Shown one piece after another: positions 1-11,960 of a stretch of DNA of 64,000 nt. Each line of letters begins with the position of its first letter. Position 1 is the stretch's first letter. The notes under the pieces were generated by a model, which was not told the origin of the DNA, ran no database searches, and saw nothing but the letters and a program-made list of their open reading frames with translations. Source of the stretch: Phytoseiulus persimilis (lineage: Eukaryota; Arthropoda; Arachnida; Mesostigmata; Phytoseiidae). Location: positions 11,904,001 to 11,968,000 of the forward strand of contig CM075103.1 in NCBI GenBank assembly GCA_037576195.1. Direction: 5' to 3'. Position numbers and translations under genes: made by a program.

Positions 1-379
1 GAGCCAGCGAGTGAATAAACGGGCGTTCCCTGCCCACTGGACTTTTGATCCGGAATCACACTCCGTTTGCGCCACCAGACACAACTGCGACCCCATCGTA
101 GCATTGTGCGATACAATCTCCGAATCCGAGATTACCGCGCTGGATCAAAATCGCAGTGCCGTCCGCGATGGCGTCAGCGTCGGATTTCTCCAATGATTCG
201 AACCCGATGAACCGTTCGACAACATCAGCCCCGCTAACGTATCTCAGGCACACGCTCGGCAGCTCCGTTCCACTGGTATCGACAGCTCCATCCACAATTA
301 GCGAATGACAAGAGAACGGTTGGAAGAACCTCCTCTTGAGAAGCTCATTTTGATCAGAGGGCTGAGGAGACGAAGATCG
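1..379 (-). mobile_element. hAT-type transposase fragment (ZMYM1/DUF4371-like), degenerate
   Basis: Reading the minus strand leftwards from 379, a frame is open to a TGA at 58-56. It carries the motif series I associate with ZMYM1-like hAT transposases: SLIVDGAVDTSGTE (start of the DDE core), CLRYV, ERFIGF with ESLEKSDADAIADG, and YDGVAVVSGGANGV (the YDGAxxMSGxxxGV block). After the TGA, similarity seems to continue in the same frame to base 1 (IHSLA, where related proteins have a VHCxAH block), so the stop looks like a nonsense mutation. The element runs off the left edge. Upstream of 379 I see no zinc-finger exon. This is a transposon relic, not a host gene. The family call is confident; the exact superfamily branch is less so. 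Confidence 0.8.
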
Positions 380-2227
380 TTAGAAATTTAGAACTCTCGA
401 GTTCTTGTCCACTCTACCATTATTGCTACCATAACCTGATTTCTCAGCTTCGTCGCCCCCATCCTTGCGGGAGAACTTCGGGGACGATAGGGCAACGAGA
501 CTCTTCGTCATCATTTTTCCAAAATCACCAGGCTTATGCGTGGGGAGGACACATGCTGGGTATGCCACTGTCAGAGGGATACTGAGATCGAAATCGCAAG
601 AAATGGGGTTCCGCACTCGTTGTGATAGTCTGTGCCTTACCTCCTTTATTTCAAGCCGAGCTCAGGATCACAATTTCCTAAGGTGTACAACCGGACTAGA
701 TCTCTGTCAGCTCAGCATACATCCATGGAATTCTGATCGTCCGACTTGGATGAATTTCGCCTGTTTGAAAGAGGTCTGCTGCCGCATAGTGCCTCTGGAG
801 TACTGAGTTGGCACACCGAGACGCTCGTTTTCTTTCATTGAATCAAGGCTGCACCGAGGAGTAGCGAGTGCCATTCCTGTGTCCTCACTCCTATCGTCCC
901 CACACACAATGGTTCGACTGCACGGAGGCCACTCGATCGGATTCTACCTAACGGCCAGCCTGACCCGATTCTGACGAATTTCTCCAAGGTCCAACAACGA
1001 TGTAGTTCTTCATCCTACATTCGGGTATTTGCCTCGTTGTGGCTCAGGTTAGGAGCAAAATCGATGTTCAAAGTTCTAACGAACCGTTCCCGTCAACCTA
1101 CAGAGAGAATGCCCGAACGATTATCTCGATTCAGATGAGAAAACCACCATGACGCCAAGAGGCAATCTTGCAACGGCCGTGGCAGACACAGTACTCTGAA
1201 GAGCTGTAACGCTCTCTGCCATTTTCGGAACTTGGAAGAACCTCACTCCAATACCGCCGCTATCGGCTTCTTTCCAGCGCTCCAGCCTGTCATCGTCGTG
1301 TTGGATTGGTTGGCTATGACGGAACGACCGGAGCTCGTGCGCATCATCCTCGATTCTCCGCAAGGATGAATCCACATTTGGATACAGACTCTGTTTATCT
1401 GACGTAGACAACAAGGCCAGAGGTCCTACACAAAAATGATACTAAATTCTTCTCTGTACTCGACAATAAATCACAGAAGCACTAGAGGTCTGGAGCTTCC
1501 CATGGTCACGCAATTGTGCCTTCAAACATCGTGTGTCATTCTTCCCTTCGGTCGTGCTATCGGATAAACTGACAGATATCGGCGTGGAGCTGCGAGATTC
1601 AAGGGAGAGCGATGAGAAGAGTCGAGACAGAGAGGAGCACACTCGCCATCGTGAAAGACCAGGTACTTTGTTGATTTTCGTGATCAGAGCGCAGACTCTT
1701 GTATTCACGTTACGTAATAAATGGAAAAGGTCATTCACAGCGAGGGTCATTCACGAGCTTACTTCTCACGAGAACTTCCCATGAATTAGCGAGGAACTCG
1801 GCAGATAAGTTTTCCTCGACTTTCGACGATTGGTTGCAAACTTTGCGTCTGCGTCCGACGAACACCATAGGACAGCAAGGCCGAATCTGCTGGAGAACGA
1901 ATCGGAAGCTTATCGGATCGGGAAGCTTCCAAGTTCTTGCGGGCGATTTTCCTGACGCTGTCACCGATGCCCATGATCGAGTCCTCCCAAGTCAGGGGAA
2001 ATGAATATCACGGAGAGATTTTTCCCCCGGGGAATTCCCCGTGAATTGCGACTCTCTTTCGGATATCATTCAGTTGCTGGTTATGGTTCAAGGAACTATG
2101 TTCAACATTGAGAAAAACAAAAACAGAACCGATACCACCAAAACGTTGGAGCTGAATCACTGTAATGTACCGAGGGTAACAATGGAGGTAATTTTGTCAA
2201 GCGATCCTTGGTCGATATGGATTCAGG
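380..2227. other. No recognisable gene
   Basis: Several short ORFs lie on both strands, but none shows a recognisable domain, a good splice context or a repeat. The DNA just left of the receptor gene may contain its promoter; no clear TATA element could be assigned. Confidence 0.4.
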
Positions 2228-2311
2228 CTCCCGTTCATTGTGGCGTCGGCTCTGCTCAGCCTTCGAGCCTTGTGTCTATCAAAAGCCAGTAGCTCGTGAT
2301 ACCGTGAAGCC

Positions 2312-4117
2312 ATGGACATCGAAGCATTCCTCTGCACGTTCATGCGCCTCAACCGGATCAACTTCCTGCAAACCGACCTCAGTCTGAACCCTGTCATGAG
2401 CAACTGCACGAGCTCTACGTTTGTGAACCCTCTGGGCTGCGAACCTGGATTCCAATTCGGCCTGCCCGCCTCCACGCTTCCGTTCGTCGTTCGCCACCGC
2501 CCACTGGTTGTGATCAGAGACGTTGAGTTGAAATTCCTGAGATTTCTCGAGGAAACTTGCTATCCCTCGGTGCACGTGTGGTGCAGACCGAAAAAGTTGT
2601 CGACCTTGGAGAAAACGTTCCCGAAGGAATGCGACGGATTCGTAGTTTCGGATAACGTGGAACCGGCGAAGCTCATTGAGATGTTTTCCACCGCCGAAGT
2701 CGACGCTTTCGTTTCGAGAACGAACTTCCAGATCTGCAGTGATTTCGGTTTCGTCAACGATGACGGCTCAGTCCATAGAAACGTATCCGGACTGAAAGTG
2801 CGGTATGTAGTAAACGAGCACGATATTTACACGGGGTCGCTGCGGCCTGCAAACAAGATCTCCAACCATCACAGCGGCATGATCCAGGGTTTCGAGCTGA
2901 GTCTTCTGCAAGTGATCGAGAAACAGCTTAATTTCCGCTCGGAGAACTTTGTCGAGGGCCGCCATCGACGTCTCGTGGGGCACGGCCGCCAGCCGGAATA
3001 TGAGAGCAGTTTTTATGAGAGGAGCGTGTGGGGCTCCTCACAAACGATGGGCTACGTTATGCGGAAGGAGGCGGTGTTCCTCTACGGCGACTACAGCGTT
3101 CTCGACCCCCGACAGCACTACGTCGAGCATGTTAGCGTCCACGACATCGACTCGAACGCTTTCATGTCGACCGTGGCGGCGCGGAAGATATCCGGCTTGG
3201 CTATGCTGATGGTTTGTGGGCCAGCAGTGACCGGGCTGTACCTGCTGTCGGCTCTCGTTGTCAGCTCGATTATATTCTACGTCCGGAGGAGACCCGGCTT
3301 CCTCCACGTCGTCGTTATCGTGGGATGCATGATCCTCCAGCAGAGCACTCCACCCCCTCGGGAATCACTCAGGCCTGCCAGGTGCGTCGAGCAAGTTTGG
3401 CGAATCGGCGTATTCAGCCTGGCCTGCATCGTGTCCGCCCGGCTCGTGACCCTACTGACCAACACCGAGCTCGACGGGAAATTCCAGACCATTGAGGAAA
3501 TCGTGAAGTTCGTTATCACCACGAACGACGTTTTGATTTTCCACGACTCACGTTTCAATCACTTCAGCAGTATACAGCACGGGAACCCGCACCGGACTTC
3601 GTTAGAAATACTCGCCGGCAGAGCCGTGCCGTGTGCAGCCTACACAAACGAGTGTTTTGATAGACTCCTCGAGCGACGGACCTCTTTGGTGTTCGGGGAA
3701 GGGCTCAGCATCAAACGCCAGGCGTGGCAGAGGGGGCTCACTCGGAAAACCCACGTCGTCCCGGAAAACCTCAACAAGTGCTTCCAGGCTTTCGCCATGC
3801 AGAAGCGGTGCATGTTGCAGCGGATGTTCAACACCGCCGTCAGGAGATTGATCGATGCCGGCCTGGTGGAGGCGTTCAAGAACCGAGCGGGTCTCGAATA
3901 TTCGGACGAGATCCGCGTCACGGTCGTTCATCAGTTGCAACTCGAGGACATACAGTCTGCGTTTGTCTCAGTAATTGTGATGCAGCTGTTATGTTTGATA
4001 TGTCTCTTTCTAGAGCTGCTGCATTTCTTGTTCTTCATCAAGCTCCGCAGCAAACGTGAGATGATTAAATTTCCTGAACCTCGGAGGCTGCCCTCACCCT
4101 GTTTGTCGGTGTTTTAG
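2312..4117 (+). CDS. Divergent ionotropic receptor (IR), intronless
   Basis: A single open frame encodes 601 residues with the architecture of a variant ionotropic glutamate receptor, a ligand-gated cation channel used by arthropods for chemosensation. An extracellular part precedes an S1-like block at about residues 160-208 (LKVRYVV, then GMIQGFELSLLQVIEKQLNF). TM1 is at about 295-325 (ending FYVRRR), TM2 at about 363-384 (IGVFSLACIVSARLVTLL) followed by the typical F-TIEEIV turn, an S2-like block at about 430-450 (EILAGRAVPCAAYTNECF), and TM3 at about 549-575. The length is usual for the family. Ligand-contact residues of classical glutamate receptors cannot be located, as in most divergent IRs. 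The chosen Met has no signal peptide behind it; an in-frame hydrophobic stretch lies just upstream (about 2228-2290) but is cut off by TGA at 2297-2299, so the copy may be mis-started or recently broken. A lineage-expanded, intronless IR is typical of mites and ticks. Confidence 0.82.
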   Translation: MDIEAFLCTFMRLNRINFLQTDLSLNPVMSNCTSSTFVNPLGCEPGFQFGLPASTLPFVVRHRPLVVIRDVELKFLRFLEETCYPSVHVWCRPKKLSTLEKTFPKECDGFVVSDNVEPAKLIEMFSTAEVDAFVSRTNFQICSDFGFVNDDGSVHRNVSGLKVRYVVNEHDIYTGSLRPANKISNHHSGMIQGFELSLLQVIEKQLNFRSENFVEGRHRRLVGHGRQPEYESSFYERSVWGSSQTMGYVMRKEAVFLYGDYSVLDPRQHYVEHVSVHDIDSNAFMSTVAARKISGLAMLMVCGPAVTGLYLLSALVVSSIIFYVRRRPGFLHVVVIVGCMILQQSTPPPRESLRPARCVEQVWRIGVFSLACIVSARLVTLLTNTELDGKFQTIEEIVKFVITTNDVLIFHDSRFNHFSSIQHGNPHRTSLEILAGRAVPCAAYTNECFDRLLERRTSLVFGEGLSIKRQAWQRGLTRKTHVVPENLNKCFQAFAMQKRCMLQRMFNTAVRRLIDAGLVEAFKNRAGLEYSDEIRVTVVHQLQLEDIQSAFVSVIVMQLLCLICLFLELLHFLFFIKLRSKREMIKFPEPRRLPSPCLSVF

Positions 4118-7100
4118 ATTATAGTCGTCTTTTTCGATGAGGAGAGGAGTCGGGTGTAGGAGGGCCTGGCGGAATCGTCGTTCCCAAGGAGGAGAGGGGG
4201 GGGGGGGGGGGTAACATCAATCGAAAGGTAGTATTCAGCTATGGATGTCAAACAACGCCTCGGAACGGATTCCTGGAGGTGGTCCCAACGCTCTGAATAT
4301 TTGAGTGAATCAGTCAATCCAGTAATCACACTCTACTCCATCTATATCCTGCAAGAGTTCCCCCGTGGGTGAAGGCGTGAACAAAACACATGAATGTCGA
4401 TGGAGAAATAATTTTGAATCGGTTAGTGGGGTACTTTTGGAGTTTCATCCAGTGTTGTTTGGCGTTCCTTACTTCAATTTTGCCGTAGAAGGGACCTTAT
4501 TCCGGTGGATCCAATACATAACCATACGCCACTGATATTGCCAGCCTTGGAAATGACATATTGGCGTCAATCGACATACTCGACAATAGTAGTACAACTC
4601 GCTCGCGTTTATGGCGAAATCTGCTAAGCTTGCACCCTTGAGAAGAACATCATCTGCCACTTGCAGCCGGCTGTGAACGGAGCAATATTGGAAGACCAAC
4701 TCTACAACCCTGTATGGTCGGTTTTCACTCTCTTTATGACCGACGAGGGCGCTTCATGAGTACATTTCGCAAATTTTTGAGATCTTTTGTTGCAGATTGA
4801 TAACGAAATTAGCGACCCCTGACACTGGCAACTAAAGAGGGATACACTCTTGACTCAGTGATATTTCTCGACTCCGAATTCCTATCTGGGACGGAAAACG
4901 GGTCTTCCAGACGATATAAGTCTGCCATTTGAAGGCATCGCGCTCCTTATCGCCGTCTCATGCGCTAACGCATACTGTTTCTTGATCAATGTAAGGAAAC
5001 TGGAGAAGAATCACATCAGGTGCGTGACGCAATCTTCTCTAATACCGCCGGTCAGCTGGAAAGCAGATGAGATTGATCCCTGCAAGGACCGGAGAATAAA
5101 CTATTCATCTCTGCAACCCACCTTCCAGGTTTTCGAACTTCATCAAATGCGATCACCATCTCCGACAGGGGAAGAAAATTCCACAACGGCTCCGGGAGAA
5201 TGAAGCAGAGTTCAAGCCCCGTTCTGGTGTCATCCCTAAAGCAGAAAAACAAAGAGCGCGTCAGGTGGGGACCAAATTACAATTTTCCACAGAATCCACT
5301 AAAAAACGGAAAGGAAATTTCCTCCAAGATATCATTTCGAAGACAATAGAAGACCTGTTCTGTGGGCTTTGAACCTCCAGAAGTCGTATCGTATCCGATC
5401 CAACAAACCACTTCGAATGGTGCTCAAGACGAACTCATCAATGTTCGAAGAGGTGTTTGCTCACCATTCACCCCTTGTTGATCCGGAAACCAGAAATCGA
5501 CAATAAAATCGCAAGTGAAACTCCGTCGAAGTACTCGTCGTCGGCCTCTCACTTATGGAGGGTGGCGAAGTATTGGGAGGCTACAACGCGTAATCTCTCG
5601 ACGAGCGATTCTGGTGGCATTCCGATTCCAATAAGACGCCTCATGAAAGTCAAAGAAGGTCCTAACCGGAGATAGAGCAAGTCGGGCGGGAATGGAGGGA
5701 AGAAAAGCACCGATTCTCAATCGACTCCAATCGGGTAGGTTGGGAACTAAAAAGCAAAGGTTTCGTCGCAAAGGTTTTCCATTGAAGGCCGAACGTGAAC
5801 TTACAGTGCTGCCAGTTTCTCTGGTGTTTCCCGCACGTCTTCCCCAATACTATGTTGGATTTATCCAGTCTCTCGTGATCGTTCGGGGATTTAATTCGTT
5901 TCTGCGTTTAGAGATCGCATCCCGCCATTCTCCTATCGTCTCAATGATTTCATTTGCCCCTTCGAGGTCCCTCGGTGTTGAGTTCGTATCAAGTCCCAGC
6001 TCGGTACGGGAATCCCAGCTGGGAGCGTTCTCCTCCCTCGCAGGGCTGTCCCGCGTGTTATCGTACAGATCCGCTCCGACAACGCTCGCCTCTTTCAAGT
6101 GTCGAAAAACTCTCAGTTTTATCTGAAAAAAAGTTGAGGGTCGGAGATTTTTGTGACGAAAGCGATTTTCTGAGGATTTCGATCAAATGATTCGCTGGAT
6201 CGGAATCTTGGTTCGGGGCTGCTCCGGACAACACGGAGTGTTCTGAGAGCGTGTTCAGGGCTTATGACTTTATGCTGACCCAAAAAGGGGCTGGCACAGT
6301 TCCTCCTGAGTGAGTTGCTCCGTGATTTTTTCATGGCTCGGGTTCTGCGAACAGCCGGATCTAATGTTTTCTCTTCCTACTCGAAACCTGTACGGAGGGC
6401 TCCCGGGACGACTATGAGCAAGCTCTCATTTCTGATTCAATCGGAATCGATCTGTATCTATCCTTGAGCTCGGACGAGCACAAGCCTCTCCTGCAAGGAG
6501 AGAGCGCTCGAAATCGAACTCAAGGGGCCAGTCATCACGGAGTCCCGAATCGGAAGCCTCAGATATGCAGAATCGCGCTTGTGAACCTATATTAAACGTC
6601 AGCAAGATGTTCTTCTCGGCGAGCAATATCATCCTGGAACCGAGCAGGAAATACTTTGCTCGTATAACCTCCTCCAAAAACCTTGGGCGCGCTCGACCGA
6701 TGATTCCCATGCTCTGAGTCTGATGGAATCACGAGGGTCGAGAGAACACCTGGCTCGGAACACCTCCCGTCGGGCCGGTATTACGTCGTAGAGAACTCGT
6801 AGCCGCGTGCATGAAACTTTCGAAGTCGACGTCATCGAGCGTGGCGTGAATGGCATTGATTCGAAAAGTGGATGCTGCGCAACCGGCAGGGAGACCTCCA
6901 CCATAGACCACCATTCGAAATTGCTGAGTTCGCTTCGAGTCTTGAACAATGGGTATCGTCCTCGGAAAGAATAAAAAACACGTGTTCTGTCGGAGACTCG
7001 ACGTCAACAAGCAAGTCACAGTAGTTTATGTGCTTCGCTGGCACAGTTCGGCCGCTGGCTGAGACTTGTGGCGACGTCCGATTCAATGCATGTCAAAATG

Positions 7101-9016
7101 CTCTCGATTCGGATGCCTGTAGTTTGAAACTCAAAATGCATGAGTTGACACTTTCCCCATTGTGATCCGATAATCAGATTCCGTTGAACCAGGTGTACTT
7201 ACGCAGCACGATTCAGCGCCCGGTTCCCCGTGCTCGAACTATCTCGCTGACGTCCCTTATTTCCAACAACGGTTAGAAAACTGAATTGGGCCTAGTCTGC
7301 GGGGGATTCTCAAAGAGAATGATCAATCTTCTCTTGAATTGTCCTTCGCTCGCAGAGTTAACGACGCGACGTAATCCAACGCTTCTTTCGTCTCCCTTGA
7401 AATGCGAGTGAGTCGGATCGGATTTCCTTTTGAGTCCATCAGCTTTGACAAAACGGAGGCGATATGACGACGAGTGTTCCCTCATAATTCGAAGCAAGTG
7501 AAGGATGAGCTGTGCTCGAAGCCAAGAGCTCATAAAATACCAGCCAACCTTCGGCCGACTCGAGCCGCCCACGCTTCGTGCGGTTGTACTGCGGTCCGTG
7601 GCCAGAAGGCAAATCGACCTCAAAATCACCTCCATAAACCCCGAAAAGTATGGTCACATCGACCAGAATCAACTCCTTTGACCCAGGAAATTGTTCCCAG
7701 ATCGAACCCGGAATTCTTTCTCTAGTCCTCTGAGAGTATCCTAGAGTCTCACGCCAACAATCAGGGGGACAAACAGACAAACTGACGGACGATGCGAATT
7801 ATGTACGATGAGGACGCTGGCCGGCCCTTCCCTCGCTTCGGAAGCCCACTGCTGACAGGAAAACGTGGCCTTTTCCAATATCGAGTGTCGGAAGGGCTCG
7901 AGGAGTGGCCACCGATTCTCGCTAGCATCATTAGGGGCTTGGTTGGGATTCATGTCCCGGTCATACATGTGAGCGAACACAATCTGGCAGTTTCTTACGA
8001 GGAGGTACGTTTCTACCTCTCGAATGAGTCAGCACCATTTCGAAACTGTCTTCTTATTCGCCTATACATGTTTGAATCATGTTCCCCTTCAAGAAGACCG
8101 TCCCTGTAAGCCGCTGTGGCCTATGTTCTTCTCTTGTGAGTCGCCCTGCAACATGCCGTTTGTTCAACGTCGATCCGATCCATACCGCAGGACTTCATTG
8201 AAGACAAAGAAACCGATCCTGGATTTTTAGATATGAAGATTGAACGATTCGTGGCTCTCGCTGTTCCGATTCCGGGAATGGGCGCATTTCTTAGAATATT
8301 TCATTGACCAAACGGAGGTTGTGCTCTGGGAATGATGATCCGTTGTACTTTGCAAGACTTGGGGTATGGCGGTCTCATGTTGTGCGGGAAGCAAGGCGTC
8401 AGCTCACGGTGGTTTACACTGAAATGATCAACGATGACTGAGAATGATCATCATGAAAACCGGGGAACTGATGATCGCGAGTACCAAAGCGAGACAAACC
8501 ATACATGGACAACTCTTGCGCACGCTCTATGCTCATTAGAGAACGCATAAAGAAATCACGGATCTCCGCAGCTTGGACAAGGGTCCGTCTGATGGGGCTC
8601 TGATGGGAGAATTCGCGGAAGGGTGGGAGAACCAGCGGCGTACGCCCTCCCAAGCCTAGAGACTCCTACTATCCACGTCGGAATTTCGAGTTGGTTCTCC
8701 ATCTCTCACTTGCTCTTTGAGCCACAAGGGCGTTCAGATGGCTCTTCTGGCGTTTAGGGCACATCTCGGCCGAGAGTCCAAGTTACTGATCTGAACTATC
8801 ATGCATGAAGTCAGCGGAGACTCGTGCGAGTTACTCCCGTGCGTTCGAATATCAATAGCAGAGGGTGGATCGAGACCGTTGTAGGGCGCAAAGTGGGGGA
8901 ACTGGGTATCAAGGGGGCGAAAGCTCGCAAAACCCTCCACGTTCTTGCCGCTGACCAGCTAAGGAGGAATAGGCTTTGAATGAGCTGAGCGGAGTTGAGG
9001 GAAGGGGTCGCAAATC
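4118..9016. other. Intergenic, no recognisable gene
   Basis: I find no domain-bearing ORF here. A run of 16 G lies at 4196-4211. AATAAA occurs near 5094, too far from the receptor stop to assign. An open run at about 4862-5203 holds one hydrophobic segment but no start codon (see rejected items). Other ORFs (for example 5692-6126 plus, 7273-7780 minus) show no family features. Confidence 0.4.
4196..4211. repeat. Poly-G homopolymer (16 bp)
   Basis: Uninterrupted run of G about 80 bp after the receptor stop codon. The exact length may be affected by sequencing. Confidence 0.9.
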
Positions 9017-9106
9017 CGGAACCGGTTCTTGCGGAATCGGTTCTGGGGAATCGGAACCGATTCTGGATTCCCAGAACCGGTTCTGAGCAACCTGGAACCG
9101 GTTCCG
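9017..9106. repeat. Cluster of AACCGGTT-type palindromes
   Basis: Five or six short palindromes of the form (G)GAACCGGTTC or GAACCGATTC follow one another within 90 bp. They resemble the subterminal palindrome clusters seen in some DNA transposons. Related but distinct AACCGCGG clusters occur at 15.57 and 16.53 kb. Confidence 0.7.
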
Positions 9107-10499
9107 TATACTGTCGTGTTGCATTCGCCTGATGTGAGGTAACGGTCAGGATTTGAGAGCTGCTTCCTCAATGCTCCTCAACACAGGCGCGTGAATGCAA
9201 GCTATCGGCGGCCATTGGGAGAGGAAGTTGCCGGGAGTTATTAGACCGAAAACCCGGAAGGCCGAAAAAAAATCATAGGACCGAAAACCCTTCCTTTCGT
9301 TTCGATGGTCAAGCGATTCGAGCTGAGCTTTTATGCACGGGTCTTAGAGATTGCCCTCATGCAATTCTGCGGTCAGAATATTCGAGCAAAAGATCTCCCG
9401 TGAGGTCGAAAATTCCAATGTTAGGAAGTGCCCCGACGTAAATGGCTCCCTTCACATACCCAGTATGTTATTCATCAGTGACCTACCAAGCTCGGCTCGC
9501 GATCAAGTCTGGAATCGTTTTGATGTACAGTTCCGGAGTTTAAAATGATTCACTCGGTCTCTTCTTGCTCATCCAGGTTCAGTCTCTCAGACCCTGTGCT
9601 GTGTATACAAGCTTAGCTGGATCCGCTCAAGCATCAAATTGACTCGGTTTTCACGTTGTGCTCGGTGGGCTGTATTGTTGTGATGTGTGGGATGTAAATC
9701 GGTGTGTCTCTGTTCGAGCATGATACTCGTGCGGTTTCTGCAGATTGTAGTTGTACGCAAAGCCTGGTTCCAGCGGAGACTACAGAAAGCTCGTGAGCTC
9801 CTCTCTACGAATAGAAGTGATCCGTCCGAAGCACCACCGATAACAAGCTTCCCAGCCTCCTCCCTCTCCGGCAACTCACCGCCGCGCAACGGAAGGTGGC
9901 TGTGACTCCCCTGGCTTATTATCGTAGCTATTTTCGCTGCAGTTCGTCACGTATCAATCGTTTGCTGGAAGAGCTATGCATACGCTCATTGGCAACCTCG
10001 AACCGAATCCTCCTTTTCGGCGAACGAACGTTGACTCTGATCGGGAGATCGGGACTCGGTCGCCGCGAGTTCTAAGACGCCTTGTAGCATGTCGGAGAAC
10101 ATGATCATCAGCAGGTACAGCAGCAGCAAGAACTCGACCCGGGATAGCGAGGTACCCTTGAAGCACAGCACATTTGACCACAAGATCCGCGAATATTCCG
10201 CATCGAAGAACCGTAAAGTACCGCATGGAGACATGGGTCGAGTTTGGGGACAAACGAGGCTTTCGGGATTTTGGGAGCCGTTACATGACTGATTTCTTGA
10301 CTCTGAATGAGGTCTTCCAAGTTTAACTAGAAGCTCTCCGGAAGGAGAGCGAAGTTTCGCGCTTTCGGAGTCGAATCGCGCTGGTCGCCAGAATTATCAA
10401 GGCAGAGCCTTGTTTTCTCCCTGCGAGATCGAGCGTGGCTTCAAGCTTCCCTCGATTCTTGTTTCTTTGCGACTAAGATAGATATTCAAGAGCGAACTC
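9107..10499. other. Intergenic, no recognisable gene
   Basis: Nothing beyond short ORFs on both strands. Near 9245-9295 the word GACCGAAAACCC occurs twice. From about 10500 the sequence becomes homologous to the upstream region of the second array gene. Confidence 0.4.
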
Positions 10500-10630
10500 C
10501 AACGCATGAGATCATCATGTCACATATGGAGTCGCAGTCTAGAGAAGAGATAGAAATCGCATCCATTGTTCCGGTAAGGCTCCAGCGATTGTCTACGCTG
10601 TCTCGGGAACCCTCGCTTCGGGTCACTGGC

Positions 10631-10668
10631 GCACAATTGATTCAAAGCTCACTGGAATCCTCTTTAAA
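10631..10668 (+). promoter_or_regulatory. Array promoter module: ACAAT box + TTAAA box
   Basis: GCACAATTG starts at 10631 and TTAAA at 10664, 55 bp before the ATG at 10719. The same pair with nearly identical spacing precedes the genes at 19407, 25075 and 37736. TTAAA probably acts as the TATA element. ACAAT(A/G/T)G fits an HMG-box (SOX-type) site, but the binding factor is inference. Confidence 0.6.
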
Positions 10669-10718
10669 GCAGAGCAGGTTCTGGACTCCTCGAACATCGC
10701 AACTACGATTTCGCAGAC

Positions 10719-11195
10719 ATGAAATTCTTCATTCTCCTCGTGGGTGTCGGCCTCATCATGGCTCAGGGTGAGTGAAGAAGGCTCTCTTTCCAGGACAACC
10801 AGAACCGAGAGGAGGATTGAGAGAAGATCAGTAGCAAATCAATGGTGCTACAAATTCCAGCCTCCACTGCTGCGCCCGCTGAATCCTCTGAGAGACAGGT
10901 CTGTGATGGCCGCGGTAAGTTCATCTCTCGTGTCGGTTGCCTCGAAACCTGCAGAGAACCCATCAAGATGGGAGAGCCCCCGCTCTATTTCCCTGTCATC
11001 GCCGTCGGAACTCCCTGCATGGTAAATCCATGGTTTCTCGGAACCCAGAACGTATAAGGGATGTATACGATCGCGGGATTCCACTTTTCTCACGACAACT
11101 TGGAAAAATTTCTCCCGTAGGTGAGCCGCAACTCCGATGAGTATGACGGAATATGCGAGGATTCAAACGGCATCGGCGTTTGCAAAGCCATCTGA
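10719..11195 (+). CDS. Secreted six-cysteine protein, array member 1
   Basis: Three exons: 10719-10767, 10861-11021, 11121-11195. Introns are 93 and 99 bp with GT/AG ends and phases 1 and 0. The product is 94 residues. Exon 1 is a signal peptide (MKFFILLVGVGLIMAQ). Exon 2 gives a short Ser/Thr/Ala/Glu linker and then CDGRGKFISRVGCLETC and VGTPC. Exon 3 gives DGIC and GVCKAI. Cysteine pattern: C-x11-C-x3-C-x21-C-x12-C-x8-C, which suggests three disulfides. The mature protein would be about 8-9 kDa and acidic in its linker. The layout (GxPC, xGxC, GxC near the end) recalls small tick saliva families such as the 8.9-kDa or evasin-like groups, but homology is not demonstrated. An AATAAA follows at 11207. 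It shares about 200 bp of upstream DNA with member 2, so the promoter was duplicated together with the gene. Confidence 0.85.
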
Positions 11196-11206
11196 GTAGC
11201 AAACGA

Positions 11207-11212
11207 AATAAA
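11207..11212 (+). terminator. Polyadenylation signal AATAAA of array member 1
   Basis: AATAAA 12 bp after the TGA; members 2, 5 and 6 carry an AATAAA in the corresponding position. Confidence 0.7.
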
Positions 11213-11559
11213 GACGAACTCAGCTGCACAAACAGAGTCCCGAATTGATTCGCCCATTGGAATGCTCATCGCTTAGGGAGGGGAAAATCGTTGTGCTTAA
11301 ACGGGCAATCTCGGGTAATTTCGAGCAAAAACTTGAACTACCATAGATCCTTTGATTCGTGGATGCCTGCATGACGGGATCCGGTGTGGGTGTGGAAGCC
11401 AGAGGTTCCTACTTTAGGATCAGTTTCTTCTCGAGGAATGTTCTTGAGCGTAGTGACGTATCCGCGGATGACACACGATCGTAGCAATATTCTCGGCGCA
11501 AGGAGAACCGGCTCTGAACGTATACAGTTCTCAAATCGAGGAGGGAATCCGCGGTAACG
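11213..11559. other. Intergenic, possible 5' part of LINE relic
   Basis: No gene seen. The LINE relic that follows may begin in this stretch, but I cannot align it here by eye. Confidence 0.3.
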
Positions 11560-11960
11560 TTGAGCAGGTATAGAGAGAGAGGACGTGATCTGCCGACCCA
11601 GTTTGGAAGAATACCGGAATGGGAACCTGTCCTTCGGTGTACGAACTTCCACGAAAATCGGCGAGACGACGCTTTCCTAGCTCTGGCCAGAGCAGGTGTG
11701 CTGCCCACCAGAGCGAACTCGATTTATTCCAATAGGCAGGAGAGTGGTACCCGCCTGAGGTGCGGCATGTACGAAGAAAGCGTAAAACACATCATATTCG
11801 AGTGCAACGACGCTCCCTCCACAGGAGATTATCTCCTCGAACGACCAAGACTCCTCAGCCTAGGAACCCATCTCTGTTGAACAAAACGGAGAGAATCCTG
11901 AAAAACTGAGAGAAAGGACTCCAACTGATCCACGAAAGCACCCGACACGGGAGGCAGAGA
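11560..11960 (+). mobile_element. Non-LTR retrotransposon (LINE) relic, C-terminal tail
   Basis: The plus frame encodes YRERGRDLPTQFG, then ENRRDDAFLALARAGVLPTRA, then CGMYEESVKHIIFEC, the Cys/His tail found after the reverse transcriptase in many arthropod LINEs. After a stop at 11878-11880 the tail continues in another frame (LLNKTERILKN), as in LINE C-termini. The relic at 21.9-22.9 kb has matching text (RERGLTPFG, DRGSALMALARAG), so both come from one family. Only the 3' end is present; it is dead. Confidence 0.65.

Noticed and set aside
4862-5203. Open run with a TM/signal-like segment (LPFEGIALLIAVSCANAYC) and a GTAAGG donor-like site
   Set aside because: No start codon, no acceptor upstream, no family match; could be a decayed receptor exon but is not supportable.
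8231-8310. Short ATG frame with a hydrophobic start (MKIERFVALAVPIPGMG)
   Set aside because: Stops after about 25 codons, has no donor site at the expected position and lacks the array promoter boxes.
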